Shown one piece after another: positions 41,122 to 50,286 of a DNA stretch of 64,000 nucleotides. Position 1 is the stretch's first letter. Every line of letters begins with the position of its first letter. The notes beneath the pieces were generated by a model. That model was not told where the DNA came from. It saw nothing but the letters and a program-made list of their open reading frames with translations, and made no database searches. The stretch is from positions 62,001 through 126,000 of the forward strand of contig NZ_VTHK01000016.1 of the NCBI RefSeq assembly GCF_009765355.1, in the 5' to 3' direction. This stretch comes from Amycolatopsis anabasis. Its GTDB lineage: Bacteria; Actinomycetota; Actinomycetes; Mycobacteriales; Pseudonocardiaceae. Both the position numbers and the translations under genes were made by a program.

Positions 41122-43532
41122 ACCAGACCGGACGGGGCTACGAACGCGCCCCCTGGGAACTGCGCTGGCGCGGGCTGGCCATCGACGAGCTGCAGCGCAC
41201 CGAATCGACCTTCGCGCTGTCCAACGGGCACATCGGCATCCGCGGCACGCTGGAAGAGGGCGAGCCGCGCGGGCTGCCCGGCACCTACCTCAACGGTTTC
41301 TACGAGGAACACGAACTTCCTTACGCCGAGGCGGGTTACGGCTATCCCGAGGCCGGGCAGACCGTGGTCAACGTGACCGACGGCAAGATCATCCGGCTGC
41401 TGGTCGAGGACGAACCGCTGGACATGCGGTACGGCCACGCCATCGCGCACGACCGGGTGCTGGACTTCCGCGCCGGGACGCTGACCCGCACCACGGAATG
41501 GGCGTCGCCGACCGGCCGCCGGGTGCGGGTGCGGACCCAGCGGCTGGTGTCGTTCACCCAGCGCGCGGTCGTCGCGATCCGGTACGAGGTGGAGCCGCTG
41601 GACGACGACCTGCAACTCGTCGTGCAGTCCGATCTGCTGGCGAACGAGCCGATCGAGTCCGACACCAGCGATCCCCGCGTGGCCGCGGCGCTGAAGTCCC
41701 CGCTGGTCTCCGAGTTCGCCTCCGCCGAGGGCTACGGCGCGGTGCTGGTGCACCAGACCCACAATTCGAAGCTCCGGATGGCCGCGGCGATGGAGCACCA
41801 GCTCGAGGTCTCCGACGGGCTGCGGACCCGGATCGCCGCGGAGGGCGATCTGGCCCGGCTGACCGCGGCCGTCGACGTGCCGCGGGGGGAACGGCTGCGG
41901 CTGACCAAGTACCTCGGCTACGGCTGGTCGGCGAAGCGTTCGGTGCCCGCGCTGCGCGCGCAGGTCGAGGCGGCGCTCGCGGGCGCCATCCAGACCGGCT
42001 GGCACGGGCTGCTCGCCGAGCAGCGCCGGTTCCTCGACGAGTTCTGGGACACCGCAGACATCATCATCGACGGCGATCCGGAGTTGCAGCAGGCGACCCG
42101 GTTCGCGCTGTTCCACGTGCTGCAGGCCGGGGCGCGCGGCGAGAGCCGGGCCATCCCCGGCAAGGGGCTGACCGGGCCGGGCTACGACGGGCACGCCTTC
42201 TGGGACAGCGAATCGTTCGTGCTGCCGGTGCTCACCTACACCATGCCGGACGCGGCCCGGGACGCCCTGCGGTGGCGCCAGTCGACCATCTCCAAGGCGC
42301 GGGACCGCGCGGAACAGCTCGGGCTGCGCGGGGCGGCGTTCCCGTGGCGGTCGATCAACGGCGCGGAGTGCTCGGCGTACTGGCCGGCCGGAACCGCCGC
42401 GTTCCACGTGTCCGCGGACATCGCCGACGCCACCGCGCGGTACGTCGCGGCGACCGGGGACACCGAGTTCGACCAGGGCTGCGGCGCCGAACTGCTCATC
42501 GAGACCGCCCGCCTGTGGGCCTCGCTCGGCCACCACGACCGGCACGGCGGGTTCCGCATCGACGGGGTCACCGGGCCGGACGAGTACTCCGCGGTCGCGG
42601 ACAACAACGTCTACACGAACCTGATGGCGCAACGGAATCTGCGCGAGGCGATCGCCGCCTGCGAACGCCACCCCCGGGTCGCCGCGGGTTTCGGTGTGAC
42701 CGAGGCGGAGCTCGCCGACTGGCGCCGGGCCGCCGACGGCATGCTCGTCCCCTACGACGAGGAGCTCGGCGTGCACCCGCAGTCCGAGGGGTTCACCGAG
42801 CACCCCGACTGGGATTTCGCGGGCACCGCGGCGAAGAACTACCCGCTGCTGCTGAACTACCCGTACTTCGACCTCTACCGCAAGCAGGTGATCAAACAGG
42901 CCGATCTGGTGCTCGCACTGCACCTGCGCGGCGACGCGTTCACCGCCGAGGAAAAGGCCCGCGACTTCGCCTACTACGAGGCCCGGACGGTCCGCGATTC
43001 CTCCTTGTCGGCGTGTACCCAGGCGGTGGTCGCGGCCGAGGTCGGGCACCTGGACCTGGCCTACGACTACTTCGCCGAGGCGGCGCTGACCGATCTGCAC
43101 GACGTGCACAACAACGTCCGCAACGGCCTGCACATGGCTTCCCTGGCCGGGGCGTGGATCGCGGTGGTCGCCGGCTTCGGCGGCATGCGCGATCACGGGG
43201 GCGTGCTCTCGTTCGCGCCCCGGCTGCCCCCGGCGCTGGACCGGATCGGGTTCCGGATGTGCTTCCGCGGCACCCGGTTCGCGGTGGACATCCGCGAGAA
43301 CGAGGTGACCTACCGCCTGGTGGCCGGGGAACCGCTGGAGCTCACCCACCACGGCGAGCGGTTCACCGTCGGCGAACACGCCGTGGTGCTGCCGATTCCG
43401 CCGCTCGAGACGGGTCCCGCACCGGTTCAACCGCCCGGCCGGGAACCGTCGCGGCGGAACCCGGCGCGGATCAGCACCGACGCAGGCGTCGCGGCCGAGC
43501 GGCGTCAGTCGGGCGGTTCGCCGACGGCCTGA
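41118..43532 (+). CDS. GH65 disaccharide phosphorylase (maltose/trehalose type)
   Basis: 804 residues from a GTG at 41118. N-terminal beta-sandwich (WRGLAIDELQRTESTFALSNGHIGIRGTLEEG), linker, (alpha/alpha)6 catalytic domain with GHAFWDSESFVLPVLTYTMPD and the catalytic Glu in IDGVTGPDEYSAVADNNVYTNLMA; phosphate-site HMASLAGAW. The last ~35 residues after ETGPAPVQPPGREP are low-complexity. Reaction: maltose, trehalose or kojibiose plus phosphate to beta-glucose-1-phosphate and glucose; exact sugar not decidable. The 3' end overlaps a small gene on the other strand by 28 bases. Confidence 0.92.
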   Translation: MNQTGRGYERAPWELRWRGLAIDELQRTESTFALSNGHIGIRGTLEEGEPRGLPGTYLNGFYEEHELPYAEAGYGYPEAGQTVVNVTDGKIIRLLVEDEPLDMRYGHAIAHDRVLDFRAGTLTRTTEWASPTGRRVRVRTQRLVSFTQRAVVAIRYEVEPLDDDLQLVVQSDLLANEPIESDTSDPRVAAALKSPLVSEFASAEGYGAVLVHQTHNSKLRMAAAMEHQLEVSDGLRTRIAAEGDLARLTAAVDVPRGERLRLTKYLGYGWSAKRSVPALRAQVEAALAGAIQTGWHGLLAEQRRFLDEFWDTADIIIDGDPELQQATRFALFHVLQAGARGESRAIPGKGLTGPGYDGHAFWDSESFVLPVLTYTMPDAARDALRWRQSTISKARDRAEQLGLRGAAFPWRSINGAECSAYWPAGTAAFHVSADIADATARYVAATGDTEFDQGCGAELLIETARLWASLGHHDRHGGFRIDGVTGPDEYSAVADNNVYTNLMAQRNLREAIAACERHPRVAAGFGVTEAELADWRRAADGMLVPYDEELGVHPQSEGFTEHPDWDFAGTAAKNYPLLLNYPYFDLYRKQVIKQADLVLALHLRGDAFTAEEKARDFAYYEARTVRDSSLSACTQAVVAAEVGHLDLAYDYFAEAALTDLHDVHNNVRNGLHMASLAGAWIAVVAGFGGMRDHGGVLSFAPRLPPALDRIGFRMCFRGTRFAVDIRENEVTYRLVAGEPLELTHHGERFTVGEHAVVLPIPPLETGPAPVQPPGREPSRRNPARISTDAGVAAERRQSGGSPTA

Positions 43533-43735
43533 GACGACTCGTCGTCCCCGAGGAGCGACTCGATGTCCTGGTCCAGGCGACCGGAATCCTCCCGGTCCGG
43601 CGGCTCCACGTCGTCGCGGTTGGCCGGCTCGTCGACGTCCTTGGTCCGGCCGATGTCGATGTCCGGATGCTTGAGGTCGGGAAAGTCCGGGGACAGCGGG
43701 GGTTCGGGGTTGCGGCGGTGCTGCGGTGAGGTCAT
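43505..43735 (-). CDS. Small acidic disordered protein
   Basis: 76 residues, no known domain: Pro- and Asp-rich (PPLSPDFPDLKHPDIDIGRTKDVDEPAN..., ends DIESLLGDDESSQAVGEPPD). Codon use has the strong third-position GC of a real actinobacterial gene, which supports coding, but no clear ribosome site precedes the ATG at 43735. It overlaps the GH65 3' end tail-to-tail. Function unknown. Confidence 0.55.
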   Translation of the reverse strand: MTSPQHRRNPEPPLSPDFPDLKHPDIDIGRTKDVDEPANRDDVEPPDREDSGRLDQDIESLLGDDESSQAVGEPPD

Positions 43736-43775
43736 GTGACCGGCTTACCCGGTTTTGCCAGATCGTCAACCCGGG

Positions 43776-44732
43776 TCACGCCGCCTCCCAGGACGGCGTG
43801 CCGCCGGGAACCGCGCCGTCCAACAGGGTCAGCAGCAACCCGTCCCGGGTGGACCACGGGCAGATGGCCACCTTCCCGGCGCTGACGGTCAGCAGCGCCT
43901 CGGCCACGATCGCCCCGGCCAGCGCCTGGCGCGCCCGGCACCGCGAGATGCCGGGCAGTTCGGCCCGCCGCGCGGCCGGGAGTTTGGCCAATCTCGGGAT
44001 CCACTTGCGCAGATCCGCCAGGTGCAGTTCGGAGGCGACGCCCCGGCGGTGCCCGGCCAGCCGGGCCAGCTGCTGGAACACCTTGGAGCACCCGACCGGC
44101 AGCGAGTCGCGCAGCAGCGGCCCCACATCGGCGAGCGCGGCCTCCGCTCGCGCCAACGCGTGCGCGCGCAGGGCGTCGACGCGGTCGCGGTCGGCGGGCC
44201 CGCCGTCCAGCCAGCCCCGGGTCATCTCCCGCGCGCCGAGGCGCAGCGACCGGGCGAATTCGGCCTGCTCGCCGCACCCCCCGGCGAGTTCGACCGTGCC
44301 CCCGCCGATGTCGAGCACCAGCAGCGGCCCCGCCGCGGCGCCGTACCACCGCCGGGCGGCCAGGAACGCCAGTTCGGCTTCCCGGTACCCGGGCAGGAAC
44401 CGCAGCCAGGTGCCGGTCGACCGGGCGACCTCGGCGACCACCTCGCGCGCGTTCGCCGCGTCCCGGATGGACGAGGTGGCCAGCGGGTAGACGTCCTCGA
44501 CCCCGTGTTCGGCGGCGATCCGATCGGCTTCGGCCACGGCGGCGACGATCGACGCGATGCCCGCCGCGCCGATCCGGCCCTTGTGGTCGAGCGCGCGGTC
44601 GAGGCGGAGGCGGGTCTTGTGCGTCAGCACCGGATCCCGTGGTGACCCGTGGCGGCCGACCACCACGAGATGCGCGCTGAACGAACCCACGTCCAGCACT
44701 CCGACCGTCGAATCCACCCCGCCGACAGACAC
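43776..44732 (-). CDS. Ppx/GppA-family phosphatase
   Basis: 318 residues from a GTG at 44732, chosen because GGAGG lies seven bases upstream. Actin-like ATPase fold: VGVLDVGSFSAHLVVVGRHG, THKTRLRLDRALDHKGRIG, YPLATSSIRDAANAREVV, and GPLLVLDIGGGTVELAGGCGEQAEFARSLRLGAREMTRGWL; C-terminal GKVAICPWSTRDGLLLTLL. Relatives hydrolyse polyphosphate or pppGpp. The usual phosphate-loop 'GSNS' is GSFS here. Confidence 0.87.
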   Translation of the reverse strand: MSVGGVDSTVGVLDVGSFSAHLVVVGRHGSPRDPVLTHKTRLRLDRALDHKGRIGAAGIASIVAAVAEADRIAAEHGVEDVYPLATSSIRDAANAREVVAEVARSTGTWLRFLPGYREAELAFLAARRWYGAAAGPLLVLDIGGGTVELAGGCGEQAEFARSLRLGAREMTRGWLDGGPADRDRVDALRAHALARAEAALADVGPLLRDSLPVGCSKVFQQLARLAGHRRGVASELHLADLRKWIPRLAKLPAARRAELPGISRCRARQALAGAIVAEALLTVSAGKVAICPWSTRDGLLLTLLDGAVPGGTPSWEAA

Positions 44733-45006
44733 GCAAGCACCTCCGCCTTCTGCTCCGAAAACCCCTGCCGGAAATTTCCCGCTGCGTCCGATTTCAAACG
44801 CATCGCGGGTCCGGCGTCGACATCCCCAGCTCCTTTTTGGCGAGTTTCTGATGGTCTCACTCGAACCGTTCGTCGGAGGATAACGAACACCTACCCCATA
44901 CGGGTGATAGTTTCGCCACCTACTCCAGTAGTGGTAACGCTCAGTCCCTACCTCGGCGATCACCAGGTAACGGGCCGGGGAGGAGTCACGGCCGTGCACG
45001 AAGCGG
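44733..45006. promoter_or_regulatory. Divergent promoter region, ppx-like / pseudo-sortase
   Basis: 274 bases between divergent starts, noticeably less GC-rich than its surroundings in 44830-44960 (for example GAGTTTCTGATGG, GGATAACGAAC, GATAGTTTCGCC). It probably contains promoters for both genes. GGGGAGGAG at 44981-44989 is a strong ribosome-site sequence, but it is about 18 bases before the assigned GTG at 45007. I saw no convincing palindrome or riboswitch. Confidence 0.5.
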
Positions 45007-45678
45007 GTGGACGTGACCCAACAATTCGATCGCCGCGGTGACCTGGGGAGGCTCGGCGCCGCTACCGCCGCCGTCGTGGTGGCCCTGGCCGGAGCGCTCG
45101 TTGGCGTGGCCTTGCTGAAGTCACCGAGCGTGACGGCCTCCGCCACGGCGAATCTACCGGTTCCTCAGCCGCTGGCCACCAAGGCCGGGATCACCGGCAG
45201 CCCGGGAGCGGGCGGTGTGCTGGCCGCCTCGACTCCGGAATCGCTGGAAATTCCCTCGATCGGAGTCAACGCCCGGCCGCTGGTCGAACTCGGCCGGACG
45301 CCGACGGGCGCCATGGAGGTGCCCGGGGACGCCCGGGCCGCGGGCTGGTTCACCACGAACCCCACGCCCGGGGAGCCCGGCGCCGCGGTGATCTCCGGGC
45401 ACGTGCGCTACGGCCACGCCCGCGCGGTGTTCTACCGGCTGCGCGAACTCCGCCCCGGGGACCCGATCACCGTGCGCCGCCAGGACGGCACCGCGCTGGT
45501 GTTCACCGTCTACCGGACCGAGACCCATCCGAGCCCGAACCTCCCGGCCGACGTCCTCGCCCCGAACGCCACCACGACCCCGGAACTCCGCCTCACCACC
45601 AGCTCCAGCCTGTTCGGCGGCACCGCCGACGAAGCCGACGCCCTGGTCGTCTCCGCCCGCCTCACCCCCGCCGACTGA
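45007..45678 (+). CDS. Class F sortase-like protein lacking the catalytic Cys
   Basis: 223 residues. One N-terminal membrane helix (AATAAVVVALAGALVGVALL) then a sortase beta-barrel: LEIPSIGVNARPLVELG, GAAVISGHVRYGHARAVFYRLRELRPGDPITVRRQDGTALVFTVY. The catalytic-type His of ISGHV is present, but where class F sortases have L-x-L-I-T-C the sequence is LRLTTSSSLFGG, and the following Arg is also missing (TADEADALVVSARL). The reading frame is intact, so this is a sortase fold without the Cys and Arg of the active site. Start uncertain: GTG 45007 or 45013. Confidence 0.85.
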   Translation: MDVTQQFDRRGDLGRLGAATAAVVVALAGALVGVALLKSPSVTASATANLPVPQPLATKAGITGSPGAGGVLAASTPESLEIPSIGVNARPLVELGRTPTGAMEVPGDARAAGWFTTNPTPGEPGAAVISGHVRYGHARAVFYRLRELRPGDPITVRRQDGTALVFTVYRTETHPSPNLPADVLAPNATTTPELRLTTSSSLFGGTADEADALVVSARLTPAD

Positions 45679-45680
45679 CC

Positions 45681-45750
45681 CCGAGTTCCACACTCGGCAA
45701 GCGAGTTACACGTTCAGGCACGCGAGTCGCACACTCGCGCACGCGAATCC
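45681..45750 (+). repeat. Third copy of the 21-bp repeat block
   Basis: Units at 45681-45700 (20 bases, one deletion), 45701-45721 and 45722-45742, followed by a partial unit that ends exactly at the LLM gene stop. Same A-B-C unit order as the arrays at 12658-12720 and 12846-12904. It fills the whole gap between the convergent pseudo-sortase and LLM genes. Confidence 0.88.
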
Positions 45751-46791
45751 TCAGTCGATGAGTTCGCGGAGACCGCGCACGGCGGCGACGCGACCTTCGC
45801 GGCCCGAGGCGAGCGGGGTCACCTGCAGGGTCGTCACCCCGGCCTCGGCGAACGCGGCGAGCCGCTCCTTCACGTAACCCGCCGGGCCGACCAGCGAGAT
45901 CGAGCGCAGCAGGTCCAGCGGCACCGCGGCCGCCGCCTCCTCCTTCTTCCCGTCCAGGTACAGGTCCTGGATCAGCTTCGCCTCGGCCTCGTACCCGTAG
46001 CGGCAGGCGAGGTCGTTGTAGAAGTTCTTGCCGCGCGCCCCCATCCCGCCGACGTAGAGCGCGACCATCGGGCGGACCCAGTCGAGCAACTGCTCGACGT
46101 CCTCGCCGATGGCCAGCGCCGCCCCGACCACGGTGTCCAGCTCACCGAGCGCGGGGTCGCGCTTCGCCTTGCCCTCCGCCAGCGGGCCGCCCCAGACCTC
46201 GGCGGCCTTCTCCGGGTGGAAGAAGATCGGCTCCCAGCCCTCGGCGATCTCCGCGGTGAGCGCGACGTTCTTCGGCCCGATCGCCGCGAGCATGATCGGG
46301 ATCCGCTCGCGCACCGGGTGGTTGATCAGCTTGAGCGGTTTCCCGAGCCCGGTGCCCTGGTCGGCGGGCAGCGGGATCTGGTAGTGGCGGCCCTCGTGCA
46401 CCACGCGCTCACGCCGCCACACCTGGCGGCAGATCTCCACGACCTCGCGGGTCCGGGCCAGCGGCGCGTCGTACCGCACCCCGTGGAAGCCCTCGATCAC
46501 CTGCGGGCCCGAGGCGCCCATGCCGAGGGTGAACCGGCCGTTCGAAACGAAGTCCAGCCCGGCGGCGGTCATCGCGGTCAGGGTCGGCGTGCGGGTGTAG
46601 ATCTGGAAGATCCCGGACGCGATCTCGACCCGTTCGGTCTTCGCCGCGAGATACCCGAGCTGGCTCACCGCGTCGAACGAGTACGCCTCGGGGACGAAGG
46701 CGATGTCCAGGCCGACCCGTTCGAGCTCGACGATGTCCGCCACGCTCTCGGCGAAGCCCCCGGCATAGCTGATCTGGGTGCCGATCCTCAT
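45751..46791 (-). CDS. LLM-class F420-dependent oxidoreductase
   Basis: 346 residues, luciferase-like TIM barrel: MRIGTQISYAGGFAESVADIVELERVGLDIAFVPEAYSFDAVSQLGYLAAKTERVEIASGIFQIYTRTPTLTAMTAAGLDFVSNGRFTLGMGASGPQVIEGFHG, then RIPIMLAAIGPKNVALTAEIAEGWEPIFFHPEKAAEVWGG. These segments match mycobacterial F420-binding LLM proteins. Substrate unknown. Isolated gene facing the 21-bp repeat block. Confidence 0.9.
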   Translation of the reverse strand: MRIGTQISYAGGFAESVADIVELERVGLDIAFVPEAYSFDAVSQLGYLAAKTERVEIASGIFQIYTRTPTLTAMTAAGLDFVSNGRFTLGMGASGPQVIEGFHGVRYDAPLARTREVVEICRQVWRRERVVHEGRHYQIPLPADQGTGLGKPLKLINHPVRERIPIMLAAIGPKNVALTAEIAEGWEPIFFHPEKAAEVWGGPLAEGKAKRDPALGELDTVVGAALAIGEDVEQLLDWVRPMVALYVGGMGARGKNFYNDLACRYGYEAEAKLIQDLYLDGKKEEAAAAVPLDLLRSISLVGPAGYVKERLAAFAEAGVTTLQVTPLASGREGRVAAVRGLRELID

Positions 46792-46875
46792 CGATGCGCC
46801 TCTTTCCCTTCTGAGCGACCGCTTAGTCGAGCACCCTACCGGCCGCTCCCGGGAAACCCCTCGAGGTGTGACCGG

Positions 46876-47526
46876 TCAGGCGATCCCCCGCCACTCCGAC
46901 CGCTCCAGCATCTCGTCCCAGCCGGGCGCCTTCGCCTCCGGCACCCGCTGGCCGGCCAGTTCGGCGGCGAACGTGCCCGGCGCGGCCTTGCTCGGCTTCG
47001 CCAGCGCCTGGTCGACGACCGCCTGGGAGAGCGCGGCCTCGATGCCGAGCCGCGGGTACGCCGCGTGCACCGCCTCGGCGTACCCCGGCGGCAGCGCGCC
47101 GGTGCCCAGCCCGGCGACGTCGAGGTACGTCCCGGACTGCATCAGCGCGATCTCCGGGCGCTTCCGGTTCGGGATGCCCGGGATCGTGTGCAGCGCGATC
47201 GCGTCCCAGACCACGTCCGCGCGTTCCTGGTCGATCCCGCGTTCGAGCAGGAAGCGCACCGCCAGGTCCGCGCCGTCCACCTCGAACCGCTCGCTGCCGT
47301 TGCCCTCCTCGGTCAGCCCGACGTCGTGCAGCACCGCGCCGAGGAACAGCAGTTCGTCGTCGTAGTCGACGCCCGGGCGCAGGCCCGCCCGCTCGCCCTG
47401 CGCGCGGCCGAAGAAGTAGGCCCGGATGCTGTGGTTGGCCAGCACCGGGGTCTCGATGCGCCGCACGAACTCCCAGGCCGCGTGGCTCAGCTCGGTGTCC
47501 GGGACGACCAAACCGTTTTCGGGCAT
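46876..47526 (-). CDS. HD-domain hydrolase (cyanamide hydratase-like)
   Basis: 216 residues. HD superfamily metal residues: NHSIRAYFFGRAQGER (first His), LFLGAVLHDVGLTEEGN (HD pair) and DAIALHTIPGIPNRKRPEI (next His). The arrangement resembles cyanamide hydratase-like and DUF-type HD proteins. ATG 47526 is preferred over an upstream start because AAGGTG lies ten bases before it. It follows the GlxA-type regulator by 50 bases on the same strand and may be under its control. Confidence 0.84.
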   Translation of the reverse strand: MPENGLVVPDTELSHAAWEFVRRIETPVLANHSIRAYFFGRAQGERAGLRPGVDYDDELLFLGAVLHDVGLTEEGNGSERFEVDGADLAVRFLLERGIDQERADVVWDAIALHTIPGIPNRKRPEIALMQSGTYLDVAGLGTGALPPGYAEAVHAAYPRLGIEAALSQAVVDQALAKPSKAAPGTFAAELAGQRVPEAKAPGWDEMLERSEWRGIA

Positions 47527-47576
47527 GCTGAATACACCTTTCTGCAAGGGAAAACAACCGTCCTATGTGGACGGAG

Positions 47577-48572
47577 TCAGGCTGAGCGCGCCGGTGAAGC
47601 GGTCGAGCGGAAGCGGGCGCGGTAGCTGCCCGGGGCCACGCCGAGCAGCCGGAGGAACGCGCGGCGCATGGTTTCCGGGCTGCCGAAACCCGCGCGGCGC
47701 GCGATCGGCTCGAGGCCGTCATCGCCCGCCTCGAGCAGGGTCTGCGCCGTCTGCACGCGGACCTGTTCGACGTAACTGGCCACGGTGGTGCCGAGCTTGT
47801 CGGAGAACAGCCGGTTGAGGTGGCGCACGCTGACCGACGCGCGTCGGGCCAGCGCGGTCACGCTGTGATCGGCCGCCGGATCCAGCACCACCGCGTCGGT
47901 GGCCACGCGGAGCGCGGGGTGCTGCGGCGCGGGCAGCCGGGTCCACATGCTGAACTGCGACTGCCCGCCGGGCCGCTGCAGGAAGACCACCAGCCCCTTG
48001 GCCACCTCCCGGGCGAGTTCGGCGCCGTAGTCGTCCTCGACGAACGCGAGCACCAGGTCGATCCCGGTGGTGACCCCGGCCGAGGTCGCCACCCGGCCGT
48101 CCCGGACGAAGATCGCGTCGGAGACGACGGTCGTCCGCGGGAACCGCCGCCCGAGCACGTGGCACCACTGCCAGTGCGTGGTCGCCTTCCGCCCGTCGAG
48201 CAGGCCCGCCTCGGCGAGCAGGAGCGCGCCGACGCACACCGAAGCCACCCGGCGGGTCCGCGGGGCGAGCCGCCGGACCTCGGCCGCGAGCGCGCTGCCG
48301 CCCGGCGCCGCGCCCACGGTCGCCGCGCCCCCGGTCACCACGAGCGTGTCGATCGGGCCGCTCAGCTCCTCGACCGCGAGATCCGGGGCCATCCGCAGCC
48401 CGTTCGCGGCGCGGATCGGCACGCCCCCGGGCGAAGCCGTCCGGACCCGGTACCGGGCGCCGGCCATCTTCGCCCCCATGAACACGTCCATCGGCCCGGC
48501 CACGTCGAGCGCGACGACCCCGTCCTCGAACAGGACCACGACATCCCGGTGATCGGTCAGTTCTTGCCCCAC
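47577..48572 (-). CDS. GlxA-family regulator (DJ-1/PfpI domain plus AraC HTH)
   Basis: About 331 residues. N-terminal DJ-1/PfpI-like domain: VVVLFEDGVVALDVAGPMDVFMGA, DTLVVTGGAATVG, and ASVCVGALLLAEAGLLDGRKATTHWQW with the nucleophile-elbow Cys. C-terminal AraC domain: ADHSVTALARRASVSVRHLNRLFSDKLGTTVASYVEQVRVQTAQTLLEAGDDGLEPIARRAGFGSPETMRRAFLRLLGVAPGSYRARF. Start uncertain: GTG 48572, GTG 48605 or TTG 48617 share the frame. Ligand unknown. Confidence 0.86.
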   Translation of the reverse strand: MGQELTDHRDVVVLFEDGVVALDVAGPMDVFMGAKMAGARYRVRTASPGGVPIRAANGLRMAPDLAVEELSGPIDTLVVTGGAATVGAAPGGSALAAEVRRLAPRTRRVASVCVGALLLAEAGLLDGRKATTHWQWCHVLGRRFPRTTVVSDAIFVRDGRVATSAGVTTGIDLVLAFVEDDYGAELAREVAKGLVVFLQRPGGQSQFSMWTRLPAPQHPALRVATDAVVLDPAADHSVTALARRASVSVRHLNRLFSDKLGTTVASYVEQVRVQTAQTLLEAGDDGLEPIARRAGFGSPETMRRAFLRLLGVAPGSYRARFRSTASPARSA

Positions 48573-48633
48573 ACCTCCAGCCTGCCCGGCCGGCGCGATG
48601 TCCACAATGACCGGCAACCCTCGATTTCGGCCA

Positions 48634-50286
48634 TCAGTGCCGCGCCACCCAGTCCGCGACGACCGTGTCCAGCACCGAGAGCGGCAGCACGCCGTTGCCG
48701 AGCACCACGTCGTGGAAGTCGCGGATGTCGAACCGCTCCCCCAGCGCCTCCTCCGCGGCGGCCCGGATCCGCTGGATCTCCAACCGGCCCACCATGTAGG
48801 ACAACGCCTGCCCGGGCCAGTCGGCGTACCGGTCGATCTCGCGCTCGATCTCCAGCGGCGCCATCGGGGTGTGCTCGCGCAGGAAGTCCACCGCCCGCTG
48901 CCGGCTCCAGCCCAGGGCGTGCAGTCCGGTGTCCACCACGAGACGCCCGGCCCGCATGGAATCCTGGGTCAGCAAGCCGAAGCGGGCCACGTCACCGGAA
49001 TACAGCCTCATCTCGTCGGCGAGCCGCTCGGCGTAGAGGCCCCAGCCTTCCAGGTAGGAGTTGATGTCCGCGATCCTCCGCAGCAGCGGGAGTTCGCTCA
49101 GCCCGAGCGCGGTGGAGAGCTGGAAGTGGTGTCCCGGCACGGCTTCGTGGAACGCGATCGCCTCCGCGGTGTGCCGGAACCGTTCCCCGGCGGCGAAGGT
49201 GTTGGCGAAGTAGATCCCGGGGCGCGAACCGTCGAGCGCGGGCTCGAGGTAGTAGGCGATCGTGCCGCCTTCCGCGTCGGCTTCGGGCACCGGCTGGACC
49301 TCGCACGCCTGCTCGGGCACGGACCGGAACCAGCGCGGCGCCTCCGCTTCCGCACGCGTGATGGTCGCGCGGGCGGCGGCGAGCAGTTCCTCGCCGTCCG
49401 ACCAGCGCAGCTCCGGATCGGTCCGGAGGCGGTGGAAGATCTCCGCCAACTCGGTCGTGCCGAACACCCGGCCGCCGAGTTCGCGGTACTCGCCGGCCAG
49501 CTGCTCGATCAGCGCCAGGCCGGTCTCGTGCAGATCGCGGGCGGTGCGGTCGGTCGTGGTGTGCACGCGGATCAGCTTGGCGTAGCGTTCCTCGCCGTCG
49601 GGCAGCCAGCACAGGCCCGCCTGGTCCGCCGGACGGCCGCGTGGTTTCGCCTCGCTGGCGAGGAAATCCCGGTACCGCGCATACGCCGGGCGGACCACCT
49701 CGGCGAGCAACCGGTCGCGTTCCGGCGCGAATCCCGCGGTTTCGGCGCCGACGCGCAACGGGCTGGTGTCCGATTCGGACAGAAAGCGGTCCACGAACGC
49801 GATACCCGCGTCCACCAGGAATTCCGGCGGCGCGACGCCGTTCTCGAGTGCGGCGCGCTGACGCCGCGCGACCGTGTCCAAATAGGATGGAAAGGCGGCG
49901 AGCCGGGCGAGGTACCCGCGTGCCTTCTCCGCGTCGTTCAGGGTGAGCTGGGGCAGCAGGAGCAGCGGTTGCAGCGCCGGGGCGCCGAAGGCGTCGCTGA
50001 CCGAGATCTCGCACACGGCCGAGTCGATCCGATCGACGACCGCCTTCGCCTGCTGGACCACCACGTCCCGGGTCACCCGGTCCTGCTCGGAAAGCGCGTC
50101 CCGGTCGATCGCCTCGGCCCGGGCCGCCACGTCCAGGCAGGCCGCCCTGGTCCGCTGTTCGGCTTCCTCGCTCAGGTCGGCCAGCCGGTCGTGCTCCGCG
50201 GGCAGCCCGAGCACGGAAGGCCGCACCGGATCGGCGGCGAACAGGATGCCGGTGAGTTCCTCGGCCAGTTCGATGGGTGTGCTCAC
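48634..50286 (-). CDS. DUF885 metallopeptidase-like protein, copy 1
   Basis: 550 residues. DUF885 family with zinc motif FHEAVPGHHFQLS and downstream Glu in SYLEGWGLYAERL. N-terminal half helical. No signal peptide, so cytoplasmic. The GTG start (50286) overlaps the stop of copy 2 as GTGA. High similarity to the neighbouring gene over the whole length indicates tandem duplication. Substrate unknown; peptidase activity is inferred from the motif. Confidence 0.87.
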   Translation of the reverse strand: MSTPIELAEELTGILFAADPVRPSVLGLPAEHDRLADLSEEAEQRTRAACLDVAARAEAIDRDALSEQDRVTRDVVVQQAKAVVDRIDSAVCEISVSDAFGAPALQPLLLLPQLTLNDAEKARGYLARLAAFPSYLDTVARRQRAALENGVAPPEFLVDAGIAFVDRFLSESDTSPLRVGAETAGFAPERDRLLAEVVRPAYARYRDFLASEAKPRGRPADQAGLCWLPDGEERYAKLIRVHTTTDRTARDLHETGLALIEQLAGEYRELGGRVFGTTELAEIFHRLRTDPELRWSDGEELLAAARATITRAEAEAPRWFRSVPEQACEVQPVPEADAEGGTIAYYLEPALDGSRPGIYFANTFAAGERFRHTAEAIAFHEAVPGHHFQLSTALGLSELPLLRRIADINSYLEGWGLYAERLADEMRLYSGDVARFGLLTQDSMRAGRLVVDTGLHALGWSRQRAVDFLREHTPMAPLEIEREIDRYADWPGQALSYMVGRLEIQRIRAAAEEALGERFDIRDFHDVVLGNGVLPLSVLDTVVADWVARH

